Source: Spirosoma fluviale (GTDB taxonomy: Bacteria > Bacteroidota > Bacteroidia > Cytophagales > Spirosomataceae). From it: a stretch of 43,939 nucleotides of DNA. Positions 1-8,010 of this stretch are shown piece after piece. The stretch is from NCBI GenBank assembly GCA_945901025.1, contig CAMDJW010000017.1, positions 1-43,939 on the forward strand. The letters are read 5' to 3'. A model generated the notes under the pieces. The model worked only from the letters and a program-made list of their open reading frames with translations. It ran no database searches and was not told where the DNA came from. The position numbers were made by a program, and so were the translations under genes. Numbering within the stretch: position 1 is the first letter of the stretch; every line of letters begins with the position of its first letter.

Positions 1-2
1 AG

Positions 3-146
3 ATGCAATCTGATCCAAATTTCAAGGATAATCATTTGTTTTTTGAGTATTTTGACGGGGATACTGGAAAGGGTTTAGGGGCTAGCCATCAAACGGGTTG
101 GACAGGTTTGATTTCAGAAATTATAAGACAATTGTATGGAAAGTAA
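3..146 (+). CDS. C-terminal end of an (alpha/alpha)6 glucosidase-like protein (partial)
   Basis: An open frame enters from the left edge and stops at 144-146, giving about 47 residues. It includes the stretch [14 protein letters not shown] followed by a short helix ending in QLYGK. HQTGWT-type tails near the C-terminus are typical of GH63/MGH1-like glycoside hydrolases with an (alpha/alpha)6 barrel, which is the basis of the call. The stop overlaps the start of the next gene by 11 bases, so the two are probably co-transcribed. Everything upstream lies outside the window, so substrate and length cannot be judged. Confidence 0.55.
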   Translation: MQSDPNFKDNHLFFEYFDGDTGKGLGASHQTGWTGLISEIIRQLYGK

Positions 147-621
147 AAACGAATTTTTGGGTACGCCCGAAGACAATTTCAAGGCTTTAGGGTTGGATTT
201 ACCTCCGGCACCTAAACCGATGGGCGTATATAAGCCGGGTTTAAAAGTAGATCATTTCTATTATGTTTCGGGTCATGGACCTGTGCTTAATGATGGTTCT
301 TTAATCGTGGGCCGAGTAGGCGATGCGATGGATATGGAGGAAGGTAAAGTGGCCGCACAGCAAGTAGGCCTAACGATTTTAGCCACCTTAAAATCTCAAT
401 TAGGGAGTTTAAATAAAATTAAGCGGGTCATAAAAGTATTGGGTATGGTGAATTGTACGGCCGATTTTGAGCGCCATCCATATGTCATCAATGGCTGCTC
501 CGAATTATTTGCTAAAGTTTGGGGGGAAGAAAATGGAATTGGTGTGCGCTCGGCGGTTGGCATGGGAACCCTTCCTGGAAACATTCCGGTAGAGATTGAG
601 GTGATTTTTGAATTAGCCTAA
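136..621 (+). CDS. RidA/YjgF-YER057c-UK114 family protein
   Basis: This 161-residue protein matches the longer RidA-like subfamily (YjgF_endoribonc type) rather than the 130-residue canonical RidA. Visible landmarks are YYVSGHGP near residue 43, a central helix of the [13 protein letters not shown] type, a strand with [11 protein letters not shown], and the C-terminal [24 protein letters not shown] that forms the trimer-interface strand in this fold. Canonical RidA deaminates reactive imines and enamines; the longer subfamily is poorly characterised, so the substrate is unknown. The ATG lies inside the last codons of the upstream glycosidase-like gene, which suggests translational coupling. 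It converges with nadA 33 bases downstream. Confidence 0.85.
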   Translation: MESKNEFLGTPEDNFKALGLDLPPAPKPMGVYKPGLKVDHFYYVSGHGPVLNDGSLIVGRVGDAMDMEEGKVAAQQVGLTILATLKSQLGSLNKIKRVIKVLGMVNCTADFERHPYVINGCSELFAKVWGEENGIGVRSAVGMGTLPGNIPVEIEVIFELA

Positions 622-626
622 AAAAA

Positions 627-647
627 TTACCTCTTACCTCTTACCTG
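627..647 (+). repeat. Three tandem heptamers between convergent genes
   Basis: TTACCTC occurs twice, followed by TTACCTG, in the 33-base gap between the stops of the RidA-like gene and nadA. No hairpin was found here, so how transcription ends between these genes is not evident. It may be a simple slippage repeat. Confidence 0.5.
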
Positions 648-654
648 AAAATAC

Positions 655-1641
655 CTACTTCGATAACTCTAACATAGCCTTTAACGCTTTATAAGCGGGT
701 ACTCTCACTTTTTCTGACAGGTGAATTTCAGGCAATTCATAATAAAGTGCGTTATATAATTTCTCCAAGGTGTTCATTTTCATGTAGGGACATTCTGCAC
801 ATGCACAGGTATTTTGCTCGTTAGCCGGCGCGGGGATCAAGTGCTTATTAGGCACGGCTTGTTTCATTTTGTGTAGTATTCCCGCTTCGGTGGCTACAAT
901 AAAAGTGGAATTCGGGGAAGTTTCTACGAATTTCAACAAGGCGGTCGTTGACCCTACGTAGTCAGCTTCTTTTAAAATAACTTCTTTACATTCGGGGTGA
1001 GCGATCAATAAAGCATCTGGAAATTCATCCTTCAATTTGGATAATTTCTCTAGGGATATATCGATGTGTACCATGCAAGCACCTTCCCAAAGAATTAAAT
1101 TACGACCTGTTTTATTCGCCACATATCGACCCAAATTAGCGTCAGGAGCAAAGATAATTTCTTGGTCTGCAGGAATAGATTCGACGATTTGAACTGCATT
1201 GGATGAAGTACAAATAATATCCGTCATCGCTTTGATATCAGCTGAGCAATTGATATATGAGACTACAACCGCCTTTGGATTTGCTGCTTTTAAGGCGGCA
1301 AATTCCTCCACCGGAACAGAGTCAGCGAGCGAACAGCCTGCATTGAAATCTGGCACTACAACTTTTTTTGTAGGGTTGAGTATTTTGGCTGTTTCCCCCA
1401 TGAAGTGAACCCCACAAAATATAATTAAATCAGCCTCTGTGTTTTCCGCGGCTTGAGAAAGTCCTAAGGAGTCACCTACGTAATCAGCTAATTCTTGAAT
1501 TTCACCATCTACATAGTAATGCGCTAGAATGACTGCATTTTTTGCCTTTTTTAAAGCTTTTATTGCGTCTATTAGCTCTTGGCCTTTGGGAGTGGAACGT
1601 GCAATATAGCCCACTTCGTTTGCTTCGTCTATTAAATTCAT
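655..1641 (-). CDS. nadA: Quinolinate synthase NadA
   Basis: NadA condenses iminoaspartate with dihydroxyacetone phosphate to quinolinate, using a [4Fe-4S] cluster, in de novo NAD synthesis in the cytoplasm. The 328-residue length fits the family. Likely cluster cysteines are C76 in IIFCGVHFMGE, C218 in HPECKE and C284 in the C-terminal CACAECPYM. The N-terminal ILAHYYVDGEIQELADYVGDSL and the DANLGRYVANKTG segment are also family hallmarks. The ATG overlaps the nadC stop by four bases (ATGA), so nadC and nadA form a translationally coupled operon. No nadB (aspartate oxidase) is present in the window. Confidence 0.97.
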   Translation of the reverse strand: MNLIDEANEVGYIARSTPKGQELIDAIKALKKAKNAVILAHYYVDGEIQELADYVGDSLGLSQAAENTEADLIIFCGVHFMGETAKILNPTKKVVVPDFNAGCSLADSVPVEEFAALKAANPKAVVVSYINCSADIKAMTDIICTSSNAVQIVESIPADQEIIFAPDANLGRYVANKTGRNLILWEGACMVHIDISLEKLSKLKDEFPDALLIAHPECKEVILKEADYVGSTTALLKFVETSPNSTFIVATEAGILHKMKQAVPNKHLIPAPANEQNTCACAECPYMKMNTLEKLYNALYYELPEIHLSEKVRVPAYKALKAMLELSK

Positions 1642-2492
1642 TTTGCTTTTAAACTTAAGTCTAAACTTTTAATATGATGCGTTAATGCTCCTACCGAAAT
1701 AAAATCAACCCCCGTTTCTGCATAGGCACGCAGAGTCGTTTCATTAATTCCTCCTGATGCTTCAGTGATAAACCGACCATTAATTTTTCGGACGGCATCT
1801 CGTAATTGGCTCGGACTGAAATTATCTAACATAATGCGTTGGACCCCGCCGATTTCCAACACTTCATCTAATTCTTTTTCGTTTCGTACTTCGATTTCAA
1901 TCGCTAATTTATTTCCGTGCAGGAGGTTGTAGGCAAATGCTTTTTCTAACGCTGCTGATATACCTCCGGCAAAGTCAACATGATTATCTTTGATTAAAAT
2001 CATGTCAAATAATCCATAGCGATGGTTCGTAGCACCTCCAATTTTACAAGCCCATTTTTCTGCTATCCTGAAATTGGGTGTCGTTTTTCTCGTATCCAGT
2101 AATTTGGCTTTTGTCCCATGAATAATTTGTACCAATGATCTTGTATAAGTAGCAATTCCAGACATGCGTTGCATGCAGTTTAAGACTAAACGCTCTGCTT
2201 TTAGGATGGATTGTGAGTGGCCGTTAACCTCCAACACCGTCATTCCGGGTTCGATCCAATCGCCATCTTGTTTGAAAAACGTAAGATTTAAGTTGGGGTC
2301 AACATAAGTGAAAATGGCTTTCGCTAATTCCACACCCGCAAGCACTCCCGTATCTTTGACTAACAAGGAAGCGGAACCCGTGGCGGAGGCAGGTACTGTG
2401 GCTAATGAAGTATGATCTCCATCCCCTAAATCCTCATGTAAGGCTTCTTTTATAAAGTGCTGAATATACTCAGGTGCTTGATATTCGAACAT
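1638..2492 (-). CDS. nadC: Nicotinate-nucleotide pyrophosphorylase (carboxylating) NadC
   Basis: This 284-residue enzyme converts quinolinate and PRPP to nicotinate mononucleotide, the step after NadA. Diagnostic segments are HEDLGDGDHTS (residues 19-29), LDTRKTTPNFR (132-142), the GGATNHRYGL/MILIKDNH block (152-171), the EIEVRNEKEL strand, IMLDNF, and the EASGGI phosphate-binding end of the barrel. It is first in the operon, with nadA directly downstream. It diverges from a small membrane-protein gene and secDF, and a TAnnTTTG-type promoter element lies about 20 bases before its start. Confidence 0.97.
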   Translation of the reverse strand: MFEYQAPEYIQHFIKEALHEDLGDGDHTSLATVPASATGSASLLVKDTGVLAGVELAKAIFTYVDPNLNLTFFKQDGDWIEPGMTVLEVNGHSQSILKAERLVLNCMQRMSGIATYTRSLVQIIHGTKAKLLDTRKTTPNFRIAEKWACKIGGATNHRYGLFDMILIKDNHVDFAGGISAALEKAFAYNLLHGNKLAIEIEVRNEKELDEVLEIGGVQRIMLDNFSPSQLRDAVRKINGRFITEASGGINETTLRAYAETGVDFISVGALTHHIKSLDLSLKAK

Positions 2493-2511
2493 GTTAGCAT
2501 TTTTGTAGCGA

Positions 2512-2519
2512 CAAATTTA
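2512..2519 (-). promoter_or_regulatory. Putative -7 element for nadC-nadA
   Basis: On the minus strand this reads TAAATTTG, a full match to the Bacteroidota -7 consensus TAnnTTTG. A start site a few bases downstream would give a leader of roughly 16 nt. No convincing -33 TTTG lies at the usual distance, so confidence is moderate. Confidence 0.5.
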
Positions 2520-2546
2520 CGAATTATAATCTTATGGGCATTAGAA

Positions 2547-2577
2547 ATTGAATTCTAAAAAAAATGTCCTATTTTTG
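2547..2577 (+). promoter_or_regulatory. Putative promoter for the small protein gene and secDF
   Basis: An ATTG at 2547-2550 is followed after 19 bases by TATTTTTG at 2570-2577, which matches the -7 consensus TAnnTTTG. The predicted start site is only about six bases before the ATG at 2587, so the mRNA would have almost no leader. Confidence 0.55.
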
Positions 2578-2586
2578 CCTCCTAGT

Positions 2587-2940
2587 ATGCAAAATAAAGT
2601 CAAAATATTTCAATTAATCTTGTTCATCCCCGTGCTTTTTTGGCTCGTGGCAAAGCCGATTTCCTTAACTTCGGCTGAGAAAGTTGATTTCAAGACTGAG
2701 AAAAATGCGCATTCAAAACGTTCAACGGACTCGAAGCAAACTCAAGTTTATGCGGTACAGCATGTGTATCAAGCTGCAGCAAATCTACAGCTAGATTTTC
2801 CCTCTAATTGGAACTTTGTTTCTCCTGTAGAGTTTTTCAGCATACAACCACTCAATGATTTCAAACTGCCTACGATCCTACATCGCACGCAATTCATGCG
2901 AATTTTATTGACTCAATTTATCGCCACTCTGGCACCCTGA
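2587..2940 (+). CDS. Small exported or membrane-anchored protein of unknown function
   Basis: I do not recognise this 117-residue protein. It starts with a short basic N-terminus and a hydrophobic stretch (roughly residues 6-25, FQLILFIPVLFWLVA) that can act as signal or anchor. A hydrophilic Lys/Ser/Thr-rich segment follows, then a tail containing NLQLDFPSNWNF. I chose the ATG at 2587; the frame is open upstream to a TTG at 2548, but that would overlap the promoter. secDF starts 60 bases downstream on the same strand, so co-transcription is likely, and a link to protein export is possible but unproven. Confidence 0.6.
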   Translation: MQNKVKIFQLILFIPVLFWLVAKPISLTSAEKVDFKTEKNAHSKRSTDSKQTQVYAVQHVYQAAANLQLDFPSNWNFVSPVEFFSIQPLNDFKLPTILHRTQFMRILLTQFIATLAP

Positions 2941-3000
2941 TGAACCTTAATTTAAGAGGTTTATTTAATTTTTAATTTACAAATTTTTAATTTTTATATC

Positions 3001-5928
3001 ATGCGTTACAAAAGTGCTATTATTTGGCTGTCTACAATTATTTCGGCTTTATGTATTTTCTTCCTTTCCTTCACGTGGAAAGCGGGACAGTTAAGAGATC
3101 AAGCAAATACTTATGCGACCTCTAAGGACGGGAAATTTGACCCGGCAAAAAGACTTCATTTTATTGATTCTTTATGGAAGCAACCCGTATATATCGGATA
3201 TACCTTCCAAGAAGTTACCCAATATGCCCTTCACAAAGGATTGGATTTAGAAGGGGGTTTACATGCGGTTTTAGAGGTTTCTCCGGTAGAAATTCTTCGT
3301 GCCTTGTCAGGAAAGAGTAATGATCCCAATTTTGAGAAGGCTTTGTCTGAGGCTAATGCAGCTCAAGCAAATTCATCTAAGTCATTTAATGATTTGTTTT
3401 ATGATGCCTTTGCAAAAGTGGCACCGAATCAAACCTTAGCATCTGTTTTTGCTAATTCGGTGAATCGTGGAAAAATCAGTTCTTCTTCTTCTGATTCAGA
3501 AGTAAAGCGTGTTATTGACGCTGAAATTGATGGGGCTGTTGACCGTGTATATAAAATTATTCAAGCACGTATTGATAAATTTGGTGTCGCTAATCCAAAC
3601 ATTCAAAGACTTCCAGGTTCTAACAGAATTCAAGTTGAATTACCTGGTGTGGATAACCCAGAGCGTGCACGTAAATTATTATCGGGTGCTGCAAAATTGG
3701 AGTTTATCGAGTGCTATGAAGTAAATGAATATGGTTCTGGTTTAAATGCTTTAGGAGCCCTGTTAGATCAGGAGTCTAAGCAACCTGCCGTAGCTTCATC
3801 GGCTGCCACTCCATCTGTAAAAGATACTGCGAGCAATGCATTGGCATCCCAATTATCTAAGCCTGCCGTTAAGGATTCGGGAAAAGCTAAGACGGATACA
3901 AGTGCGGGAAGTGCATTAACCAAATTATTCTTACCTATGGGGAATGGAATTGGGGTTTATCGCAAAGATACTGCTCGTGTAAATTCTTTATTTCGTCGGG
4001 CAGATGTGCGTGCATTTTTTCCTGCAAACCTAACATTTGCTTGGGCTGCGAAAGGTATTCCAGCGACCAACGGGGATGAGATTTTGACATTAGAAGCTTT
4101 GAAAAAGGCAGAAGGCCAATCGGCCCCATTAGAAGGAGATGTGATTACAGATGCCGCTCAAGATTTCGATCAAACAGGTCGCGCCGAAGTGACTATGTCA
4201 ATGAATGGAACGGGTGCTAGAATTTGGAAAAATTTAACGGGGGCAAATGTAGGTCGCCGAATTGCTATTGTATTAGATGGCTACGTATATTCTGCACCGG
4301 TGATTAATGGTGAAATTCCAGGTGGACGTTCTTCGATCTCAGGTAGTTTTACAGTAGAAGAGGCTAAAGATTTAGCTAATGTATTGAAAGCGGGTAAATT
4401 ACCAGCGCCAACACGTATTGTTGAGGATGCATTTATTGGTCCATCTTTAGGAGTTGAGTCCATTAACCAAGGATATATGTCGATGCTTTTAGGCTTGCTA
4501 TTGGTCATCATATTCATGATCGGTTATTACGGAAATCCAGGTTGGATGGCTAATTTGGCCTTATTTTTCAACGTATTTTTCATTGCAGGTGTATTGGTAC
4601 AAATCCAAGCAGCGTTGACTTTGCCAGGTATCGCGGGTATCGTGTTAACCTTAGGTATGGCCGTGGATGCCAACGTATTGATTAATGAGCGTATTCGTGA
4701 AGAATTGCATAAGGGCAAAGGATTATTGGATGCGATTAATGTTGGTTACGAGAAAGCATTGAGTGCGATTTTGGATGGTAATATTACAACGGTATTGATC
4801 GGTGTGATCTTGATTATATTCGGTTCTGGATCTGTTAAAGGTTTTGGAGTAACGCTTTGTATTGGTTTAATAACTTCGGTATTCACGTCGGTTTACATCT
4901 CTCACATTTTGATTTTGTGGATGGCTAATCGAGCGATTAAAGCGGGTAGAGAGAAGAATATGACGTTTGAAACATTTATATCACGCGATTTATTCAAAGG
5001 AATGAATTTCGATTTTATTGGCAAGCGTAAATATTCGTATTGGTTCTCTTGGGGTTTAATTGCCGCAGGTGCCATTGTATTATTCATCCAAGGTGGTTTT
5101 AATTTGGGTGTTGACTTCAAAGGAGGCCGTTCATATGTAGTTGAGTTTGCTCAACCGGTAGATGCGGGTAAAGTTAAAGAGGCTTTATCTGATAATTTTG
5201 GAGGTAAAGGGGTCGAAGTAAAAACCTTTAATGGAGCGAGTAAATTGAAAGTGACTACTTCCTATTTAGTTGAAGATGAGTCCATTACAGCTAATAACAC
5301 GGTAAGAACTGCCTTGGAAACAGGCTTGAAAGATTTCGCAGCTAATTCTCCGTCGATTGTATCTGAAGCAAAAGTAGGTGCAACCGTAGCGGATGATATT
5401 TTAACGCAATCTTTCCTTTCCATCTTATATGCTTTGGTGGCCATCTTTATTTACATCTTGATTCGTTTCCGTAAATGGCAATATTCATTGGGTGGAATTG
5501 TGGCCTTAGTGCATGATGCATTGGTTGTGTTAGGCATGGTGGGCATTACTCGTTTGTTTGGGTTCGAGTTGGAAGTAGACCAAGTATTTATCGCGGCGAT
5601 TTTGACCGTTATTGGTTATTCAATTAACGATACCGTGGTTGTATTTGACCGTATCCGTGAGGAAATAGGTGTGAATCCAGATTTAGGAAATAAAGCCTTA
5701 ATGATCAAAACGATTAATGAATCTATTAACCATACCATGTCAAGGACGGTAATGACTGCAACCACTGTATTTTTAGTGGTTACCGTATTATTAATATTTG
5801 GTGGTGATGTGTTAAGAGGATTTTCATTCGCGATGTTTATCGGTGTTGTTTTTGGAGCTTATTCTTCTATTTTTGTAGCGGCTCCTATTGTGATTGACTT
5901 CGGAACATCATCTAAATCAAAGAAATAA
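3001..5928 (+). CDS. secDF: SecDF fused protein-export membrane protein
   Basis: SecD and SecF use the proton gradient to help SecYEG move proteins across the inner membrane; in Bacteroidota they are usually fused. This 975-residue protein shows the SecD N-terminal TM (6-24), GLDLEGGLHAVLEV (80-93), the periplasmic P1 region with IDKFGVANPNIQRLPGS (191-207) and QVELPGVDNPERAR, and the TM block with GMAVDANVLINERIREEL. The SecF half has LGVDFKGGRSYVVEF and GYSINDTVVVFDRIREE. Residues about 255-305 form a low-complexity Ser/Ala/Lys linker inside the periplasmic region, of the kind seen in Bacteroidota SecDF. A perfect inverted repeat follows the stop. The protein is relevant to exporting the many secreted enzymes further along. 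Confidence 0.97.
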   Translation: MRYKSAIIWLSTIISALCIFFLSFTWKAGQLRDQANTYATSKDGKFDPAKRLHFIDSLWKQPVYIGYTFQEVTQYALHKGLDLEGGLHAVLEVSPVEILRALSGKSNDPNFEKALSEANAAQANSSKSFNDLFYDAFAKVAPNQTLASVFANSVNRGKISSSSSDSEVKRVIDAEIDGAVDRVYKIIQARIDKFGVANPNIQRLPGSNRIQVELPGVDNPERARKLLSGAAKLEFIECYEVNEYGSGLNALGALLDQESKQPAVASSAATPSVKDTASNALASQLSKPAVKDSGKAKTDTSAGSALTKLFLPMGNGIGVYRKDTARVNSLFRRADVRAFFPANLTFAWAAKGIPATNGDEILTLEALKKAEGQSAPLEGDVITDAAQDFDQTGRAEVTMSMNGTGARIWKNLTGANVGRRIAIVLDGYVYSAPVINGEIPGGRSSISGSFTVEEAKDLANVLKAGKLPAPTRIVEDAFIGPSLGVESINQGYMSMLLGLLLVIIFMIGYYGNPGWMANLALFFNVFFIAGVLVQIQAALTLPGIAGIVLTLGMAVDANVLINERIREELHKGKGLLDAINVGYEKALSAILDGNITTVLIGVILIIFGSGSVKGFGVTLCIGLITSVFTSVYISHILILWMANRAIKAGREKNMTFETFISRDLFKGMNFDFIGKRKYSYWFSWGLIAAGAIVLFIQGGFNLGVDFKGGRSYVVEFAQPVDAGKVKEALSDNFGGKGVEVKTFNGASKLKVTTSYLVEDESITANNTVRTALETGLKDFAANSPSIVSEAKVGATVADDILTQSFLSILYALVAIFIYILIRFRKWQYSLGGIVALVHDALVVLGMVGITRLFGFELEVDQVFIAAILTVIGYSINDTVVVFDRIREEIGVNPDLGNKALMIKTINESINHTMSRTVMTATTVFLVVTVLLIFGGDVLRGFSFAMFIGVVFGAYSSIFVAAPIVIDFGTSSKSKK

Positions 5929-5933
5929 ATGTT

Positions 5934-5959
5934 ACTGGCAATCTGAAAGGATTGCCAGT
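5934..5959 (+). terminator. Hairpin after secDF
   Basis: ACTGGCAATC and GATTGCCAGT form a perfect 10-bp stem with a TGAAAG loop, six bases after the secDF stop. Only three T follow, so it is a weak intrinsic terminator or an mRNA 3' stabiliser; some read-through into the permease gene is possible. Confidence 0.55.
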
Positions 5960-5985
5960 TTGTACACCAACCTAATTTAAAACCT

Positions 5986-7464
5986 ATGAATAATAGTATT
6001 TGGAGAAAAAAGCCTTTAGAGGCCTATGCTGCGGATGTTAAGAACAGCCAACTAAAGCGTGTGCTTGGTAAATGGGCTTTAACATCTTTGGGAATTGGAG
6101 CCGTTATTGGCGGAGGAATATTCACATTGACAGGGATTGCAGCGCACGATTGGGCCGGTCCTGCATTAGCTTTAGCCTTTGTGATGGCGGGTACTGCTTG
6201 TACTTTTGCAGCTCTTTGTTATGCTGAATTTGCTTCCATATTACCTGTAGAAGGTTCGGCTTACGCGTATTCTTATGGTACTGTGGGTGAATTTTTTGCC
6301 TGGTTTATTGGGTGGAATTTGATCTTAGAGTATATGATGGGTGCTACAACGGTAGCCGTTGCTTGGAGTGGATATTTTGAAAAACTGTTGCATCTTTTCA
6401 ACATAAATTTACCGCTTTATTTAACCAATGACCCGGTCACAGCGGCTGAAAAAGTAGAAAAGTTGCGTGCCGCAGGACAAGTGGTTCCTGACTTTTCATT
6501 TGCATTTAATTTACCTGCATTTATTATTGTATGGTTGGTTACATGGGTTTTAGTGAAAGGAATTAAAGAAGCGGCAAGTACCAATAACCTCATTGTTATC
6601 ATGAAGGTAGCTGCGGTGATTTTTGTTATCGTTGTGGGTGCATTTTATGTGGATACAGCTAATTGGCATCCCTTCATTCCGGATCCAGTCGTTGATGCTA
6701 CAGGAGCCACGCACTTTGGTTTTGATGGCGTGGTGACTGCTGCCTCCATTATTTTCTTTGCCTATATTGGTTTTGATGCGGTGTCTACTCAAGCTGGAGA
6801 AGCGATTAACCCGACAAAAGATGTTCCGTTCGCTATTATTGCCTCTTTACTGATTTGTACCGTATTGTATATTTTGGTTTCATTGGTATTAACTGGGATG
6901 GTTAAGTATGATACATTGGATTTAAAAGCACCTGTTGCCTCAGCATTTGAAGGCGCAGGATTGCCTATTGCGATGTATATTGTGACCATTGCCGCAACGG
7001 CTGGATTGACCTCCGTTATGCTTGTGATGATGTTATCTCAAACGCGTATCTTCTTAGGTATGGCTAAGGACGGATTATTGCCAAAAGGTTTATTTGCTGC
7101 GATTCACCCTAAATTTAAGACGCCATGGAAGTCAACGATTTTTGTTGGCGGTATCGTATCTGTTGTTTCAGCTTTGACTCCGATAGACAAAGTATCCGAA
7201 ATGTGTAGTTCAGGTACTTTGCTAGCATTTGCCATGATATGTGGTGCGGTTTGGTTATTGAGAGTACGTGAGCCTAACATCGAACGTCCTTTTAAAGTGA
7301 AGTTTTTACCTTTCGTTGCGACCGCTGGAATTTTATGTAATTTATACTTAATGTGGGGATTGCGTACGGAAACCAAGATTTCATTTTTAATTTGGGGTAC
7401 CTTAGGCATTATTGTTTACTTCGCCTATAGCCGAGGGCATAGCAATCTGAACAAGAAATCTTAG
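5986..7464 (+). CDS. APC-family amino acid permease
   Basis: This 492-residue inner-membrane transporter has about 12 hydrophobic segments and belongs to the amino acid-polyamine-organocation superfamily, closest in look to the cationic amino acid transporter/YfnA group. Key features are the broken TM1 motif GIGAVIGGGIFTLTG (residues 36-50), the TM2 CYAEFAS segment, and the TM6 region FFAYIGFDAVSTQAGEAINP with the typical GFD and E-x-x-NP. The substrate, presumably an amino acid brought in by proton symport or exchange, cannot be assigned from sequence. The gene ends at a strong terminator, so it is the last gene of the secDF side. Confidence 0.9.
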   Translation: MNNSIWRKKPLEAYAADVKNSQLKRVLGKWALTSLGIGAVIGGGIFTLTGIAAHDWAGPALALAFVMAGTACTFAALCYAEFASILPVEGSAYAYSYGTVGEFFAWFIGWNLILEYMMGATTVAVAWSGYFEKLLHLFNINLPLYLTNDPVTAAEKVEKLRAAGQVVPDFSFAFNLPAFIIVWLVTWVLVKGIKEAASTNNLIVIMKVAAVIFVIVVGAFYVDTANWHPFIPDPVVDATGATHFGFDGVVTAASIIFFAYIGFDAVSTQAGEAINPTKDVPFAIIASLLICTVLYILVSLVLTGMVKYDTLDLKAPVASAFEGAGLPIAMYIVTIAATAGLTSVMLVMMLSQTRIFLGMAKDGLLPKGLFAAIHPKFKTPWKSTIFVGGIVSVVSALTPIDKVSEMCSSGTLLAFAMICGAVWLLRVREPNIERPFKVKFLPFVATAGILCNLYLMWGLRTETKISFLIWGTLGIIVYFAYSRGHSNLNKKS

Positions 7465-7470
7465 AAAAGG

Positions 7471-7496
7471 AGGCGCAAGAAATTGCGCCTTTTTTT
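7471..7496 (+). terminator. Intrinsic terminator after the amino acid permease
   Basis: AGGCGCAA, a GAAA loop and TTGCGCCT form an 8-bp GC-rich stem followed by a run of T. It lies six bases after the permease stop and is a classic rho-independent terminator. Confidence 0.9.
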
Positions 7497-7863
7497 GTTT
7501 TATTTAGGATTCTTTTTTCTTTGATTTTACTCATGTCAATGCGTGAATTAGTGTAGATACAGGAACGTGATATTATTTACTGATAAATGGATATAAATTG
7601 TAAAAAATTGGGTTGAATCTCAGGAATTTTTATTTACATTTAAGCAGGATTAGGTGTAGCCTAGTTGGTAAAAGAGTCAATTTCGTAAGAAATTGGCTCT
7701 TTTATTTTTTATTCAATTAGTATGGTTGAGATTGCTAGGTATATTTTATTTGAAATAATATTCAAATGCAGGATTATTTATACTTTGATTTAGCATAAAT
7801 TTTGCTCCATTGGCACAAGCTTACGCTCTTTTCAGGGTTGCATATTATGATTTTATATCCTTT
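7497..7863. other. Gene-free spacer with hairpins only
   Basis: I see no convincing coding frame in this stretch. It contains the strong hairpin listed at 7670-7710 and a small inverted repeat, ATTTGAA / TTCAAAT with a 6-base loop, at 7748-7767. The sequence is AT-rich except around 7800-7845. It separates the permease from the minus-strand zeta-like gene pair. Confidence 0.6.
7670..7710 (+). terminator. Strong orphan hairpin and T-run, possibly the end of a small RNA
   Basis: Positions 7670-7684 pair with 7689-7703 over 15 bp, with one G-U pair and a GTAA loop, and are followed by six T. No annotated plus-strand gene ends nearby, since the permease already has its own terminator 200 bases upstream. 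On the minus strand it would sit downstream of the zeta-like pair, but the T-run is on the plus side. A short untranslated transcript ending here is possible. Confidence 0.65.
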
Positions 7864-8010
7864 TCAAGGCTCTATAACCCTAATTTTTCCGTCTTCGCTA
7901 ATTACAAGTTTTTGTCCAAGAGCTTTTTTCTTCTCAATTAATTTTTGAGATGATACTTTAATAGCTTTTTTTATTCTTTCTTTTAGAATTTCTTTCTCTT
8001 TACTGCTCAT
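7864..8010 (-). CDS. 48-residue small protein paired with the zeta-like kinase; candidate antitoxin
   Basis: This small gene starts at an ATG lying inside the last codons of the zeta-like gene (11-base overlap) and ends in TGA at 7864-7866. The product begins MSSKEKEILKERIKKAI, a very basic helix-rich N-terminus, and ends with KLVISEDGKIRVIEP, which looks like a beta-hairpin with a central D-G-K. Small proteins with this helix plus 'v/i-x-x-DGK-i-x-x-x-P' layout are, from memory, common next to COG4185/zeta-like P-loop proteins. The tight overlap argues for co-translation. The antitoxin role is inference; it could also be a regulator or a structural partner. Confidence 0.65.
   Translation of the reverse strand: MSSKEKEILKERIKKAIKVSSQKLIEKKKALGQKLVISEDGKIRVIEP

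Noticed and set aside
627-647. Tandem heptamers as a CRISPR or phase-variation repeat
   Set aside because: Only three 7-mers, without spacers, lying in non-coding DNA between convergent stops; too short for either system.
2548-2586. Longer version of the small pre-secDF protein starting at TTG 2548
   Set aside because: The extension would overlap the predicted promoter, and the ATG at 2587 gives a normal signal-like N-terminus.
3760-3920. Low-complexity Ser/Ala/Lys stretch in secDF as a possible frameshift or insertion
   Set aside because: The frame is continuous and similar linkers are usual in Bacteroidota SecDF.
7651-7700. tRNA-like stretch (GTGTAGCCTAGTTGGTA followed by a stem with CGTAA)
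   Set aside because: It resembles a D-arm and anticodon arm, but the D-stem does not close, there is no T-arm (GGTTCGA) or acceptor pairing, and the second stem is 15 bp with a 4-base loop. It is better read as a terminator hairpin.
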